The notes under the pieces: model-generated
The model's database searches: none
What the model saw: the letters and a program-made list of their open reading frames with translations, nothing else
What the model was told of the DNA's origin: nothing
From: Chionoecetes opilio
Taxonomy: Eukaryota > Arthropoda > Malacostraca > Decapoda > Majidae
Assembly: GCA_016584305.1 (NCBI GenBank)
Contig: JACEEZ010018468.1
Location: forward strand, 16,001-80,000
Direction: 5' to 3'
Length of the DNA: 64,000 bases
Shown here: one piece after another, positions 10,913 through 22,457 of the stretch
How the letters are laid out: each line of letters begins with the position of its first letter
How positions within the stretch are numbered: position 1 is the stretch's first letter
Position numbers and translations under genes: made by a program

Positions 10913-12492
10913 CCCAGCTAACCATCACCGGCGGGCCTACGTAGGCTGTAGAGCGGCGAACGGCGGCCGCCGGCGGCAAATTTACCTCAGTCAGCCCTCC
11001 GAAGGGCCGCTGGTGTATTTTCAGACGGGAACATTTACTATGTTGAAATTAATGTACAGAATTTGAAGAATTGAATATTTCTATGTGTAAACATTTTGAA
11101 ACAACAGTTATATGATTATCTTGCTGTAGTATTACATCAGTAGTGACAAGCAGCGGCAACTTGACGTCAATCCTCCGGAGGCCAGCTAGTAGGTATTTGT
11201 ATAAGTGGGAAATATTCATATCATATTATATATATTAACACAGTAATATACATAGTATCTCAATATCGGTACCATCACTATTATTAGGCCTGTTCAAGCT
11301 ATTAAAAATTGTTATAGAAGTTTTTATAATAGTTTATAGAAATGATCATATATCAGTTTATTTCAAATATTTCCAGCTTAATCAGGAACACCCAGAGATA
11401 CATAGAAATAAAGATGAGATACGTACATAGGAAGGAGTTTACATGGAAAAAGGTTATCAGTTAGTCTATGTGTGTAGACTATCATATAATATCATATCAT
11501 ATAAAAATGACTTACCATATCATATAAAAATAACATTTGATTAATTAACCGAGCAAAGATTACGGGATAACATGTGCACAAGGTCATATTTTCCCTAATT
11601 TCAATAACTTCCAACATATTATCAACACATATCAATACTCAACGGTACACCTAATAAGGAATATGTAGATGATATGGAGTTAACATGGATAATATCATGA
11701 TTTAGAACAGATTATTATTTGAATTCCCTGCTATCAATGCACTAAACTGCCAGACGTACGATAGACATTATAAAGGGTTAAAAACCCACAAAAGGCCTAA
11801 ATTATCATCCTTAACCAGGCGATAACATAATGACAACTTAGTTATAACATGTTTTCGCTCCTTCATTATATCGAAATAGACTGAATAATATAAATAATTG
11901 CAGTACGACACGTTTTTTTAGGAATTCCTCGGCAGCGTTGTGTCAGTGACTCAGTGAAATCAGTTACTTGGAAAACGCACAAGAGGGTGGATGTTGTTAT
12001 GTTGTTCGCCGTAATCAATATCCTTCTACATGGCTGTACAGTGTTCCACGTACACCACCATGTAAACTCAATAACGAAAATGTTTTTGTACTTATGAAAT
12101 AAACAATGTCCGTAGCAATTATGATCTCCTTTTCATCGTATTACTGGATAACGACATAGGAATATTTATGGTTATACTTTCTAAGTATATTGCAGATATC
12201 GTAATGTTTTTATAACTGTTGAACAGCGCATTAATCGGCTAATGGGTTGTGCAACACCCCTTAAAACATTACTATATCTGCAATATACTTAGAAAGTATA
12301 ACCATAAATATTCCTCAATCAGTTAATATAACAGCGGCAAATGGTCATATGCCCTACGGCGGGCAGCTGGGAGCGGCCCGCCGGTGAGCCTCTGAGCAAA
12401 TCCTCAGCGGCCCTACGTCGTACACTTCCGTCGGGCCGCCGGTAAGACATACGGAGGGCCTCCGGAGGCCCTCCGTCTTTGTGTTTGCTGGG
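10913..12492. mobile_element. CCCAGC-ended GC-tipped DNA element (1580 bp)
   Basis: The ends are CCCAGCTAACC... and ...GTTTGCTGGG, flanked by an AT repeat (10911-10912 and 12493-12494). The paralogous locus at 21449-21451 lacks the insertion and has a single AT, so the boundaries are exact. Both tips are GC-rich with palindromes such as cggagggcctccggaggccc. The interior is AT-rich with no recognisable coding region. Relatives lie at 27384-27995, 44960-45801 and 52084-52424. The superfamily is unknown. Confidence 0.8.
12157..12318. repeat. Fold-back hairpin inside the CCCAGC element
   Basis: aggaatatttatggttatac... at about 12160-12215 is the reverse complement of ...gtataaccataaatattcct at about 12264-12316. 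The loop is roughly 50 bp. Confidence 0.85.
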
Positions 12493-12996
12493 ATGTCTAA
12501 TAGACAGAGCCGGGAACAGTTAATGACGTGACAAGGTACTACACCCCCCCAGGTGTGGGGTACACACAGACACCCAGGAAGGTGTGAGTGAGTAGGAGCG
12601 CAAGGCTAACGCGTCCCCTCTCGTTCTCTGTGTTCTGTCTCTCTCCTCCGGCCAGTTGCAACATATAAGGAAGCTGCCGGAACTGGCAGGTTCCGGTGGA
12701 CATGTCTCTCAGGCCTGTTGCACTCTCGTAAGCGTCATCATCCTTGGGCAGAGCGCTGAGATGACACCCACACAACTTGTGTGTGCAGTCCGGAGCCAGG
12801 GGCGAGGTGTGTCTACGTGTTGCATCAAGACACCGGGTTGACTGTCCACGTCATTCTTATGGGCCATGGCGTGATACTTCGTCAACGTAACCTCATCAAA
12901 AGGTGTCAGCACTCAGCATCCGCTAGGTGACACTCAGACATTCGGACATCCTGTCTTAGTATAGATTAACACATAAATATATAACCAGTACGCTAA
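12493..12996 (+). repeat. Paralogous repeat, right part (copy A)
   Basis: It continues the homology with 21451-21957, starting gtctaatagacagagccggg. Weak frames on both strands are shared by both copies, but they carry no known motif and look non-coding. Confidence 0.75.
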
Positions 12997-13052
12997 TATC
13001 GCTCTCCCCTTATAACAATGCGTCCTCACATTGTATAAAGACATGTATACCT

Positions 13053-13244
13053 TGTCATGGGCAGGGCCGAGTGAGGAGGAGGCAAGACAAACGCAGGTGT
13101 AGCTGTCAGCGTGTGCGAGCCATAACTGCACGGTTTATTTTCTCAAGGTATGGAGTAAACACGAATATGAACCATGAAGCCCTAAAACTGAATCCACGAA
13201 CACAATGACAAACAAAGCTTCGACGAAGCATAAAACCCATTACA
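13053..13244 (-). repeat. 3' LTR
   Basis: It begins TGTCATGGGCAG and ends CATTACA in plus-strand reading, and matches the LTR at 17488-17676 apart from scattered substitutions and small indels. Confidence 0.9.
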
Positions 13245-13256
13245 TCTCCCTTCTCA
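13245..13256 (-). promoter_or_regulatory. Polypurine tract
   Basis: On the minus strand GAGAAGGGAGA lies directly against the 3' LTR, the expected place and composition for the plus-strand primer of reverse transcription. Confidence 0.7.
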
Positions 13257-13495
13257 ATTTTAAAAGAAGTACAATAAAACATTCAATAAAGTCATATGCC
13301 TACGACTAAAAAAATCAAAATCCTTGGGTTTGAAGCTAAAAATATAGCGAACACAAAATCTATCTTGAAACTCGAATCCCCTTAAAACATGCAATGAAAA
13401 GGGTTTTAACATAAGTTAAGTGAACCATACATAAAAATTAATACTGTAGACGTTCTGGAGGGCGGCTGATACGACCCGAGCGTGTCCTTACGGGG

Positions 13496-14330
13496 TCAGG
13501 ACGGATCATCTGGGCGGTGCGGCTTTAAAGGCATCGCTTCCCTCCGCCACGCGGGAGGCGTGTGCATCCTGTCCTCTGTTGCCGTTTCGCCCGTCACTCG
13601 TCTCGGGTGGATTGACTTCCCTTGCAGGCTTTGGTTGTACGATGTATGATGCAGGGTGTGATGCTTATCTACGACTGTAGCGGGCTGCCACTCGTTTGCT
13701 ATCGCATTACGGCCCAAATACAGGATCCCCAACATCGAACGCCCGTACAGGCGTATGACGTTAAAAAGCGCGCTTTTAAAGTTGAGTCGTTGTTGTTCCC
13801 GGCGCCGCTCGAGCTGCTCACGGTGGTTCGGCTGCCCACCACAGGCGCGCCGCGGAAGGGTGTCCACCTTCCTCTCGAGCAGGCATCTCGGCAGGTGTGG
13901 CAGTGTGGCCCCAAGGGCGTGCTTCTAAGCGAGCGTAATCCTCTGTAAAATGCGTCGTTGCCATTACTTCTTTTTAATAAATCTTTCACGATCCCGTACC
14001 TGACTTTCAGCGATGCCGTTGCTCTGCGGGTGTAGCGGCGGGGATGTGGTGTGCCGGAATTTCAAATCTTGCGGCAAAGTTGGCAAACTAAACGGCTGTC
14101 AAATTGCGGTCCGTTGTCTGAGTAGAGGGTTGTTGGCGAGCCATGTTCTGCGAATAGCTGGCATCAGTATCTCTATTACGTCGCGGCTGGTCGTCCCTGT
14201 CAATTTATATACAAATACATAGGAGAATAATGATCAACTACAAAAATATAATTATGACTGTTGTAGTAAAACAGGTCTGTACTGACATCTTGCCACGGCC
14301 CCTGGGGTACGGGATGCTGGTGATCCGGCG
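13496..14330 (-). pseudogene. Gypsy integrase core and C-terminal region, frame-broken
   Basis: Minus-strand frames contain SDNGPQF (near 14110-14135) and, in another frame, HPQSNGIAES (near 14010-14040). These are the second-Asp block and the Glu block of the DDE integrase core. The next frame continues KDLLKRSNGNDAFYRGL and a STPLG block at about 13890-13990, typical of the region after the core. At least two frameshifts separate these blocks. The final 13496-13700 part is weakly recognisable. Confidence 0.8.
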
Positions 14331-14388
14331 TTAGCTCAATGCAGTCGTTGCTGGGGGGTGAACTGGCGGGGTTTGGCAGGCGTTTACT

Positions 14389-14751
14389 TTACTCCCCGAT
14401 GTCGTTACGCATCCCGGCCAATACAGGCGTCCTTGGCACGGAGTTCCATTTAAACGCGCCCCTGGTGACCATCATGGAGCTTATCGATGTACCACGCACG
14501 TAGTAGCTTCGGTATGACGGCCGCGTTCCCTTCAGTATGACGCCGTCATCTATCACCAACGAGTCCCTAACACTCCAGTATTCGCGTATCTGTGGGTTCA
14601 ACTGGCACCCCCGATCCGGCCATCCATCCACAATAATGCGTCGCACCAGTGATAGTACCTCGTCACTTGCTGTTGCGCCCGTAGCTCCTCTAGTCGCTCC
14701 GGTGAGAGTGAAGAAGGTCGACACGCACTCCATGTTCATCGGGACGGGCAC
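14389..14751 (-). pseudogene. Gypsy integrase N-terminal linker region
   Basis: The minus-strand frame includes LSLVRRIIVDGWPD, then LNPQIREYWSVRDSLVIDDG and VILKGTR. This is the conserved stretch between RNase H and the zinc-binding part of Gypsy integrases. It lies upstream (in protein order) of the DDE core at 14.0-14.3 kb. The zinc-binding HHCC residues are not cleanly readable in this frame. Confidence 0.75.
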
Positions 14752-15049
14752 CCCACGGTCGGCAGGGAGGCGTGAAAGTGGTCCGAAGCGAGCATCATAC
14801 GGCCTGGCTTGTACCGCACGGTGACATCTTTATTCCAAGAGCCGTAGTAGCATGCGCTGCAACCGAGCTGGGGCACTATTTAATGACTTTTGGGTGCCCA
14901 AATTTCAAGGGGTTTATGGTCCGTTGTCACAGTGAAGGGCCCGACCGTTATAGGTAGGTGCGAAATCGCTCACATCCGAAGACGACCGCCGCATCTCACG
15001 TTCTATATTTGCGTATCGTTGTTCCGTCTCTGTGAGGCTTTTAGATGCT

Positions 15050-15340
15050 TTAGCACACCGGCCGCCCATCCTGCTGCAAAACGGCACCGATAGCGATACT
15101 CGATGCGTCCACCTCGACGTTAACAGGACTTTTGGGGGGTAATGAAACAGTGTTGTCTCAGCTGATATGGTGCTTTTAACATTTCGAAGTCAGACTGATG
15201 CTCGTGAGACCATTGGTAGATTGCATCTTCTTTGAGCAGTTGCCGCAGGCGATGTGTTAAGTCTGAGAATCGTGGGATGTAACTTGAAACGTAGGTGCAC
15301 AGGCCAAGAATGAACGTAGTTCCTGCGCTGTTGTTGGTGC
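15050..15340 (-). pseudogene. Gypsy RNase H region
   Basis: One minus-strand frame reads NVEVDASSIAIGAVLQQDG (near 15070-15125), the first catalytic-Asp strand of Gypsy RNase H. The preceding connection segment can be followed in pieces but has stops. Confidence 0.7.
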
Positions 15341-15342
15341 CG

Positions 15343-15954
15343 TTAGTGACTAAATAGCTGATATTTTGAAAGAGTCGGGTGAAACTCCTGAGGGAGTGGT
15401 AGCAGTGTCCGAAGAAAGTAAACTTCCTTCAGCCCTACGTGACACTTAGAAAAGTTTAACACAAGCCCCGCTCTCGTGCTCTCATCTTTAAACTGGTGTA
15501 GCCGTTGGTCGTGCTCGATTTGGCCTTCCCGTGAACACAAAATGTCGTCTGCAATGCTGATTCCCCCACTAAACCCCGTTCAGTATTTCTTCCATTTTCT
15601 TCTGAAATACATCTTGAGAGCCACACCACCCAAACGGCATCCTATAAACCCGGTACCTTCCAAACGGTGTGTTGAAGGTCGTGGCTTTCTAACTCTTCGT
15701 CGAGCACTACACACCAATACCCGGAAGAGTGCAATCCAATTTCGTGAACAAGGTGGAGCCGGATAACTGGTGTTGGACTTTTTCCGGGGTTTATTAAGCG
15801 GTGATGGGGCCCGTTTGGTGGCTCTATTCAGGTCTTTGGGGTCAAGACACACACGTAATGAGCCGTTTAGCTTTTCGAGCGACGACGAGGCTAGAAACCC
15901 ACTCTGTTGGTTCATCCATTTTGCTATCACTCCTAATTTCAGCATGCGATCCAA
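15343..15954 (-). pseudogene. Gypsy reverse transcriptase, frame-broken
   Basis: The minus frame at 15580-15954 begins MDRMLKLGVIAK and has GSLRVCLDPKDLNRA, the conserved fingers/palm segment. It then shifts frame and later carries a degenerate F-G-V-A block. The frame at 15343-15540 has EHDQRLHQF, then GLVLNFSKCHVGLKEVYFL, the thumb-side block after the catalytic YxDD. The YxDD itself falls in the interval damaged around 15540-15580. The residue pattern fits Mag/Gypsy-type elements better than Copia or BEL. Confidence 0.85.
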
Positions 15955-16299
15955 TCCTTTTCAAGTCTTTACGAAGGTTTATGGGGCATTTTCGGGGCGT
16001 GAACGACAGGCCGGACACTTGGGTCCAACTCTATGTGTGCAGTACCATTGAACTGGCCAAGACCCTCGAAACAGTCGGGGGAGAGGTGGCGTAGGTATTC
16101 AGTTGTTCTAATTGGCTCGTTTTAACTGATGGGTGACAGCCGCCCTTTTATGCGGTGCCGGATTCTTGGCGTCGTGAGTATGGATAGTGACCACACCCAA
16201 ACTGTTCACACGTTTGGCAGGCCAAGTATAATAGGGCTGTCTGTTTCAACGACATAAAATTTTTGTCACCATCACAGGAGCCATGCTGTATGTTCATGG

Positions 16300-16551
16300 T
16301 TACAGAGCCATGGTGAGGTATCTGGTATCATTGTAGGCTGAAATCCGTAAAGTTCTCCTTTTTGCAGCGATAATCCTGGCGGCAACATTTATAGGGAGCG
16401 TAAGGGTAGATGTACCATCTGCACCTGTATCAATCTTGGCGTGCATACTGTGGCTGCCTGGCTGCCTGGGGGTGGTAACATGGACGTCAACAATGCCTCT
16501 TTTCTTACCCCCTGGTTGTGTTGCTGCATATGCGGACAGAATCGAACACAA
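16300..16551 (-). pseudogene. Gypsy aspartic protease
   Basis: The minus-strand frame contains MHAKIDTGADG (around residues 37-46), the D-T-G catalytic triad of retropepsins, with a hydrophobic strand and IIAAKRRTLRISAYN after it. It lies between the CCHC region and reverse transcriptase, as in Gag-Pol. The second conserved block is not obvious. Confidence 0.75.
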
Positions 16552-16619
16552 CTGTTCCTCATCACTACAGCTGTGGCCAATACTTCATGGATGGCTCAGT
16601 GAGGCTTTTGGTCTGCGTA

Positions 16620-17424
16620 TCACGTTTCGATACTCAGAGGGGATGGTGGCGGAGGCACAGAAGGGAAGGACTGTTCACGGTTTTGATACCGCTTCCCCGA
16701 CCCCACAGCTGCCCAATGTCCCATCTTCCCACAATACTGCAAATTGATCTGCGAGCAGGGCACTGGAGCGATCGTAACCGTGAGTTCGGTCGCAGTATGA
16801 ACAATCCATTTGTGCTGCTGCCCGCGGACCACCACGATTCACTGCTGAGGTTCGAACAGCATTAATTTGAGGCTTTTCCTTACGAACTCTGCCATGTGGC
16901 TTTGTTGGCCTCGAATGTACGACCCCAAATCAATGGCGTTATCTAAGGTGAACTTTTCGTCCTTAGCTAGCGTTTTCCCGCACTTTCTCGTGTGTAGCAC
17001 CGGCTATTAACTGTTCAAGAATTCTTTTACACTTAGAGCTCCCAAAATTTTCACTTGTCGGCTTGTATCCGCAGATGTGCGATAAAGTTGTCGTAGGACT
17101 CACTTTCATGGTTGCTTCAGCTTCGTCAAGTTGTAACGAGCCAAAACGAAAGTTTTTTTCGGTGCACAGTGGGTCTCAAAACGATCGAGGGTACACTTCA
17201 CTTCCTTTTTCTGTTTTTCGTAAACTAAATGTTTCCAATAGTTCTATTTCAACAGGCCCGAGCCACAGCATAAGGGACGAAGCTTTAGCCCCCTCGTTTT
17301 GTTCCGCAAGCGGCCCCTTGAAGACGTGGTTCACATAGTTTTCGAAAGCGCCGGGGAAAACCGTGGGGAGGTCCTCAGCGTCCCAGTCGAGTGCTGGCAC
17401 GGTGATGCCCGTCATGCCACTCAT
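16620..17424 (-). pseudogene. Gypsy Gag with zinc knuckle, frame-broken
   Basis: The first Met after the 5' LTR (17424) opens MSGMTGITVPALDWDAEDLP and runs about 80 codons to a stop near 17176. Similar-looking Gag residues resume in other frames. A degenerate zinc knuckle, CGKMGHWAAV, lies near 16700-16735 in the frame at 16620-16835; its last Cys is lost. Gag identity comes from position and the knuckle. Confidence 0.7.
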
Positions 17425-17487
17425 GGCTGCAGTGATTTAATTGTACGTCACTGACAGCAGCGTGGGGACTCCTCTAGCTGCCACCCC

Positions 17488-17676
17488 TGTCATGGGCAGG
17501 CCGAGGAGAAGGAGGGAAGACAAACGCAGGTGTAGCTGTCAGCGTGTGCCAGCCATAACTGCACGGGTTTATTTTCTCAAGGTATGGAGTAAACACGAAT
17601 ATAACCATGAAGCCCTAAACTGAATCCCCGAACACAATGACAAACAAAGCTCGAACTGAAGCATCAAACCATTACA
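17488..17676 (-). repeat. 5' LTR
   Basis: The 189-bp partner of the LTR at 13053-13244. Just inside it on the minus strand is ggg followed by TGGCAGCTAG, a possible tRNA primer-binding site because such sites start TGG. The tRNA was not identified. Confidence 0.85.
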
Positions 17677-18780
17677 TACCTAACTGGTGTTACATCGTTG
17701 TGTATCTATACCGATTCTCAGTGTTGCCAATCCTTACAAATACCTAAACAAGGTGAGGGTTTTCATGACAACAAACAAAGAGGAAAAGTTTGGTATAACA
17801 GGAGTAATGATATAAGGACAGTGCAAATTAAGGTCATCAATAAACTGGTAAAATACTTTTCAACAGAATCTAAACATGAGTTATTAGAAATAAAAATGAA
17901 TTCAAAATCTGTTAGTAGTGTTAATATCCCTGCAAAATATTAAGAAGTGCGTTTGCCAAAAAATCTACCGCGTAGTCCCCTTTTAAAAACACTGGAATGT
18001 GGAGTGAAGATAAAACACAGCAGGGCCTTGAGCACGTGAGTAATAGCACTGGCAGTATTTAGTTATTATTTATATTTTAATTTTAAAAACCTGCTTCTTT
18101 AAACTTAAGGAGTAGATACGGCTTGTAATGCTAATAAAATCCCGACCCCCGGGTCGGTACTAAAATGATCACAACATTAAGATATGCATATGTATTATTT
18201 GCATACCACCTCAAAGTGATAGGAACTGATTTCAGCTCAAATAGTATTATAACTCAATAAAAAATGTTGGCTGGGAGTGCAAAAAAAAAATGGCAGTAAC
18301 TTCCCTTGACGTTGGCATTTGCTGCTTTTAAGAGTTTATTAATTTATTTATTTATATTATTTCGTTTATTTATGAAACCCATTATTTACGGAGTACAGCT
18401 TCTCAGCTAATGAAAATATAGACTCCGGGTTTTGTAATATAAATTTTCACGTGAAGATATGCATGTATGTTTTTTTCATTGCATACCAGAGGTAATGTAT
18501 TTATTTAATCATTCTCTAAGAAGTGATAAGAGCTGCCTTCAGCTAGAATAGTATTCTAAACAATAAAATGTGCATAAAGAGTGCCAATGGCAGTAATTAA
18601 TCTCTTTTGACACGAGTGCCTGTAGCACTTGGCTGCTAAATTAATAGTTTTTGTGTTATAATATCCTTACATAGGCAAAAATATTTCCTGGCAGATAAAC
18701 TTGGCGAAATAGCACTAGTGGCCTGAGGAAGAGTCTTCGGCAGGGGCAAAAAAATACTACCTGCAACGGATGTGTTAGAA
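17677..18780. repeat. AT-rich stretch with a diverged about 275-bp duplication
   Basis: The block gatatgcat...gcatacca...gtgataagagct/gatagg...cttcagct...atagtatt...aataaaa...gtgc...atggcagtaa occurs at about 18180-18300 and again at about 18456-18598. An 81-codon frame at 17698-17943 is Lys/Asn/Ser-rich with no recognised domain. No gene is supported. Confidence 0.45.
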
Positions 18781-19665
18781 TTAGAGATAACTGAAACTCG
18801 AGAAATGCCAGTGGTCGCTGGCAGTTTTAACTCAAAGGTTGGTCTACTGTGTTTTGGCTCCGCGACTAATATTTTTCATAAATTAATTTCGCGATAAACA
18901 TTGATGCACCGCATCTGAATACCAAAAAATATAGTTCTTCTGTTGTTCTACTAATTATATGGATGACATTCATTACGATGGAACGTTCTATAATAGCAAT
19001 TTAATGCAAATTACTCGCCTCGAGTAGCAAAGCTTAATATATTTTTTACATGTATATTGTGGCATGTAAAATTTGGGTGATGTTCACACTGTTTTCTAAG
19101 ACAGTACTGCTGCGTCTGGCAAACGCTTGTCAAAATACAATAAGCAATGCCTTGGAAAAACGAAGAATAAAGAATGCCGAAATCGGCTTGTTGCTGCGAC
19201 AATGTAGGTTATAATTGTGGAGGCGACACGCCGCGGCGGGGAGTGGTGGGCGGGGAGATTGTGGCGGGGAGATTGAATCAAAACATTGCCACTTCACGCG
19301 TCGACTCATTGCACTTCCAGGCTTTCTATCTGATTAATACACAATAATAACAGGAAAATATGACTGCCTAGGTATAGATAATTTCTAAACATACGTTATT
19401 GACTATATAATATCATAGAGTAACATTTACCTCGCCTCCTCAACTATAACCTACTTGGTTATTTGGTTAAATGCATGTTTTACAGACTCAGGCTTCTATA
19501 CAATATACATATAGAAGAAAATCGTTCTTAAAATTATACTTTTGTGAAGTGCAGTGGAATAAGCCCATATTTTTCTTTCAAGTTGACCAACTTTTCACCA
19601 AATTGTGAGTTAAAACTGCCAGCGACCACTGGCATTTCGGAGTTGCAGTTCTCTCTAATTAGACC
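18781..19665. mobile_element. TIR element with 'GCCAGTGGTCGCTGGC' termini
   Basis: The stretch from agagataactgaaactc through aaatgccagtggtcgctggc to agttttaactcaaaggttgg (18785-18843) is the inverted complement of 19583-19663, with a few mismatches and one short insertion. The interior is AT-rich with no coding region. The TSD was not resolved. Confidence 0.7.
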
Positions 19666-20344
19666 GAGTTAGTAGAGGAGAATTATCTGGGGTGCAGTAA
19701 GGTTATTTTATGTTACAACGGAGGTACTCGGAGGTGATTACAGTTATCCCTCAATTCAAGAGTTAAATCCTCCAATAAAAAGGTTAACTTCCCTGTACTG
19801 TCATTTCCTGCTTCCTCAGAGACTAGGAGTACATCTGCTATACTTATACATACTAGCAAATAATTCACTCACATTCTAACTTTTGTTTAAGAGTCAATAA
19901 ATTCATAAGTAAAACTTTAATTAAGTTAACTATTATCTCCCATCTCCTGGCTTTTAAGACAATTCAAGAAGGAGAATTGAATATACATATTACATATAAG
20001 GGAAGCTAACAAATTATTAAGAATTACAAAAATTATGAAATATTAGCGGTAAGCATATTTTAAAACATCTATAGAAAAATAACTAACAAATTAATTACTT
20101 GAAATTCTTTCACATGGCTATTTAAGCAAAAAAACAAATGTGAAAAATACATATCTCACCACTAAGTGTTATTTAGTAAAACGAGGGGCCCGTTTTTAAA
20201 AATGTCTCTTGTAAGGTCAGCTAGATGTTGTTTTACTCACTAACATTGTGTAGTCAGCACAGGCAAGTCCTTCCGTACTGGTGAATCAGAAGGGGGTTTC
20301 TCCAAGGGCGTTGATACAGATGTGAAGAATGCTGACTGAGTCTG

Positions 20345-20380
<36 letters not shown>

Positions 20381-21104
20381 CTGGCTGCTGGCTGTGAGGC
20401 GGCTGGCTGTTGACAAGGAGTTTGCTGAATTGGACAGTATTGGAAATTAAAGAATCGGCTAGTTTTTTACCTCTCGTCTTGTCTTCATTATAAAAATTCA
20501 AATCTTGTCCTCCGTCTGTGCCATGATTAAAAAACTTGTACTTCTTGTCCTCGTCCTCTTGATAACCTCTTATTCCACGCGTCCTCGTCCTCGTTCTTGT
20601 CCTCTTGAAAAAAATCTGTAGTCCCAGAGCAATTAATGCAAGAGAATCTTGTCCTCCTGTCTACATACAGAATTTCTGGTGGATGGAGCAGTGACTGATA
20701 CAATGGCAAGAGGAGTGCTGACTCGCTTCCGCGAGGTCAGGTTTTGACACAGCATGATTGAGCAATCTTCTCGCTCTCTTATCCTCTCGCGTGTCTCTCT
20801 CTCAAGCTTCCTTTGTTTACTTGTTCACTTGCTCATGGTATATTCCACCTCCTCACGTGTATTAAACAGTATGTACTCGTCCAGTTATTCACTTAAGGCA
20901 CGTAACTTATATTATAATTTTATGTTGCCACATACCACCGTTGTCGTCTTTTTATGTTACGACATTACCATTATGTCTTGTAATGCAACACTCTGCGTGA
21001 TGTAATGTTATCTCATTCCACCGCTATTTCACCAATTATGTTACCCTTATCTGTGTGTTGTTACAGGTAACAGGGGTCAAGCTATTTAGATATCCCAACG
21101 CTTG
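19666..21104. other. No gene recognised; small microsatellite
   Basis: AT-rich sequence. A (GGCT)n tract lies at about 20341-20400 and CTCGTCCT-type direct repeats at about 20535-20605. No domain or inverted termini were recognised. Confidence 0.45.
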
Positions 21105-21112
21105 CCAGCAAT

Positions 21113-21957
21113 TATGTTACCCTTCTTAGTATGGTTATTTTACGGATTTTACGGTTCACTCCATGTTGATACTGGTTGACTAACCTGTAAGGGGTGATTG
21201 CCGGATGACGCCCTCTCGACAGGCTGGTAACTTGCTTCGTTGCCCAGAGGTACACGTCAAATAAAGTGGTATGTATGGGCTAATCGTGGTCGAGCGGTTC
21301 TTACGTAATTTATAAGTATTCTTAGTGCCAAAGGATTCGAGTAAGACAATATACTACAAAATATATATATTGTATATATATGTACACTTGTGAAGGTTTA
21401 TACATTAATAATGTCACGCTGTTCGTTAAGTAACGGCCAATGAAACTAATGTCTAATAGACAGAGCCGGGAACAGTTAATGACGTGACAAGGTACTCCAC
21501 ACCCCCAGGTGTGGGGTACACACAGACACCCAGGAAGGTGTGAGTGAGTAGGAGCGCAAGGCTAACGCGTCCCCTCTCGTTCTCTGTGTTCTGTCTCTCT
21601 CCTCCGGCCAGTTGCAGCATATAAGGAAGCTGCCGGAACTGGCAGGTTCCGGTGGACATGTCTCTCAGGCCTGTTGCACTCTCGTAAGCGTCATCATCCT
21701 TGGGCAGAGCGCTGAGATGACACACACACAACTTGTGTGTGCAGTCCGGAGCCAGGGGCGAGGTGTGTCTACGTGTTGCATCAAGACACCAGGTTGACTG
21801 TCCACGTCATTCTTATGGGCCATGACGTGATACTTCGTCAACGTAACCTCATCAAAAGGTGTCAGCACTCAGCATCCGCTAGGCGACACTCAGATACTCG
21901 GACATCCTGTCTTAGTATAGATTAACACATAAATATATAATCAGTACGCTAATACGG
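21113..21957 (+). repeat. Paralogous repeat, uninterrupted copy B
   Basis: Nearly identical to 10571-10912 plus 12493-12996, but without the 1580-bp insertion. The junction aaactaat/gtctaatag lies at 21450/21451. It serves as an internal empty-site reference. Confidence 0.85.
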
Positions 21958-22114
21958 TGATTTTGTTTATGAGCAAGTGGTGTTACCTTCAAGCTAGAGT
22001 CATCCTGGTCAACACTACAATTGGGTTGGTGGAGCTTTGGATCAGGGAAATGACCAACAACTGTGACATCAACCATGAAGATATACACAAACAAAGGTTT
22101 TTACCAAGCACACA

Positions 22115-22234
22115 CATTTATTGAAAGTCACACCTGCACTGCCAACCCAACAACTGCTGGGGCCATTACTCCCTCACAGAACACAAGGGCACGGCTGCCA
22201 CCACACATGTAACACACTGCCCACCACCACCACT
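22115..22234 (-). pseudogene. Antisense copy of a zinc-finger gene 3' UTR
   Basis: The reverse complement matches the 3' UTR of the zinc-finger remnant at about 58270-58391 almost base for base: the GGT-repeat tract, gggcagtgtgttacatgtgt, ...ggagtaatggccccagcag... and the AATAAA polyadenylation signal (here TTTATT at 22117-22122). Similarity stops just past the signal. No finger coding sequence precedes it, so only the end of a related gene or transcript copy is present. Confidence 0.75.
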
Positions 22235-22235
22235 G

Positions 22236-22457
22236 TTATGGCACTGGATATATTATATGTAGTATGTGTACCATGTAGTCATATTGGAGGTGTATGTACG
22301 TGTGTCCTAAGAAGGAAATTTTAGCTTTTAAAAATTCACGAGAATCTTTAGTACACAATGTTGTAACATGTGGTTAGGTACCTGTCTCTAGACGATCGCG
22401 AGGACGCGATCGAGTAGTTGACCGAGCGATGTTATGGCACTGGATATATTATATGTA
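22236..22457. repeat. 23-bp direct repeats flanking about 175 bp
   Basis: The phrase gttatggcactggatatatt (continuing atatgta) occurs at about 22236 and about 22430. The sequence between has a palindrome, gatcgcgaggacgcgatc. This could be an insertion footprint or a short duplication. Confidence 0.5.

Larger units (their letters stand above)
13053..17676 (-). mobile_element. Ty3/Gypsy LTR retrotransposon, full length but degenerate
   Basis: Near-identical LTRs of 192 bp (13053-13244) and 189 bp (17488-17676) begin TG and end CA. They are flanked by a perfect 5-bp repeat TACCT (13048-13052 and 17677-17681). Read on the minus strand the order is 5' LTR, Gag, CCHC knuckle, protease, reverse transcriptase, RNase H, integrase, polypurine tract, 3' LTR. 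Integrase after RNase H is the Ty3/Gypsy order. Every domain is broken by frameshifts or stops, so the copy is inactive. There is no envelope-like frame. Confidence 0.9.

Noticed and set aside
13496..16865. Plus-strand frames across the Gypsy element
   Set aside because: They are antisense shadows; recognised Gag and Pol motifs are all on the minus strand.
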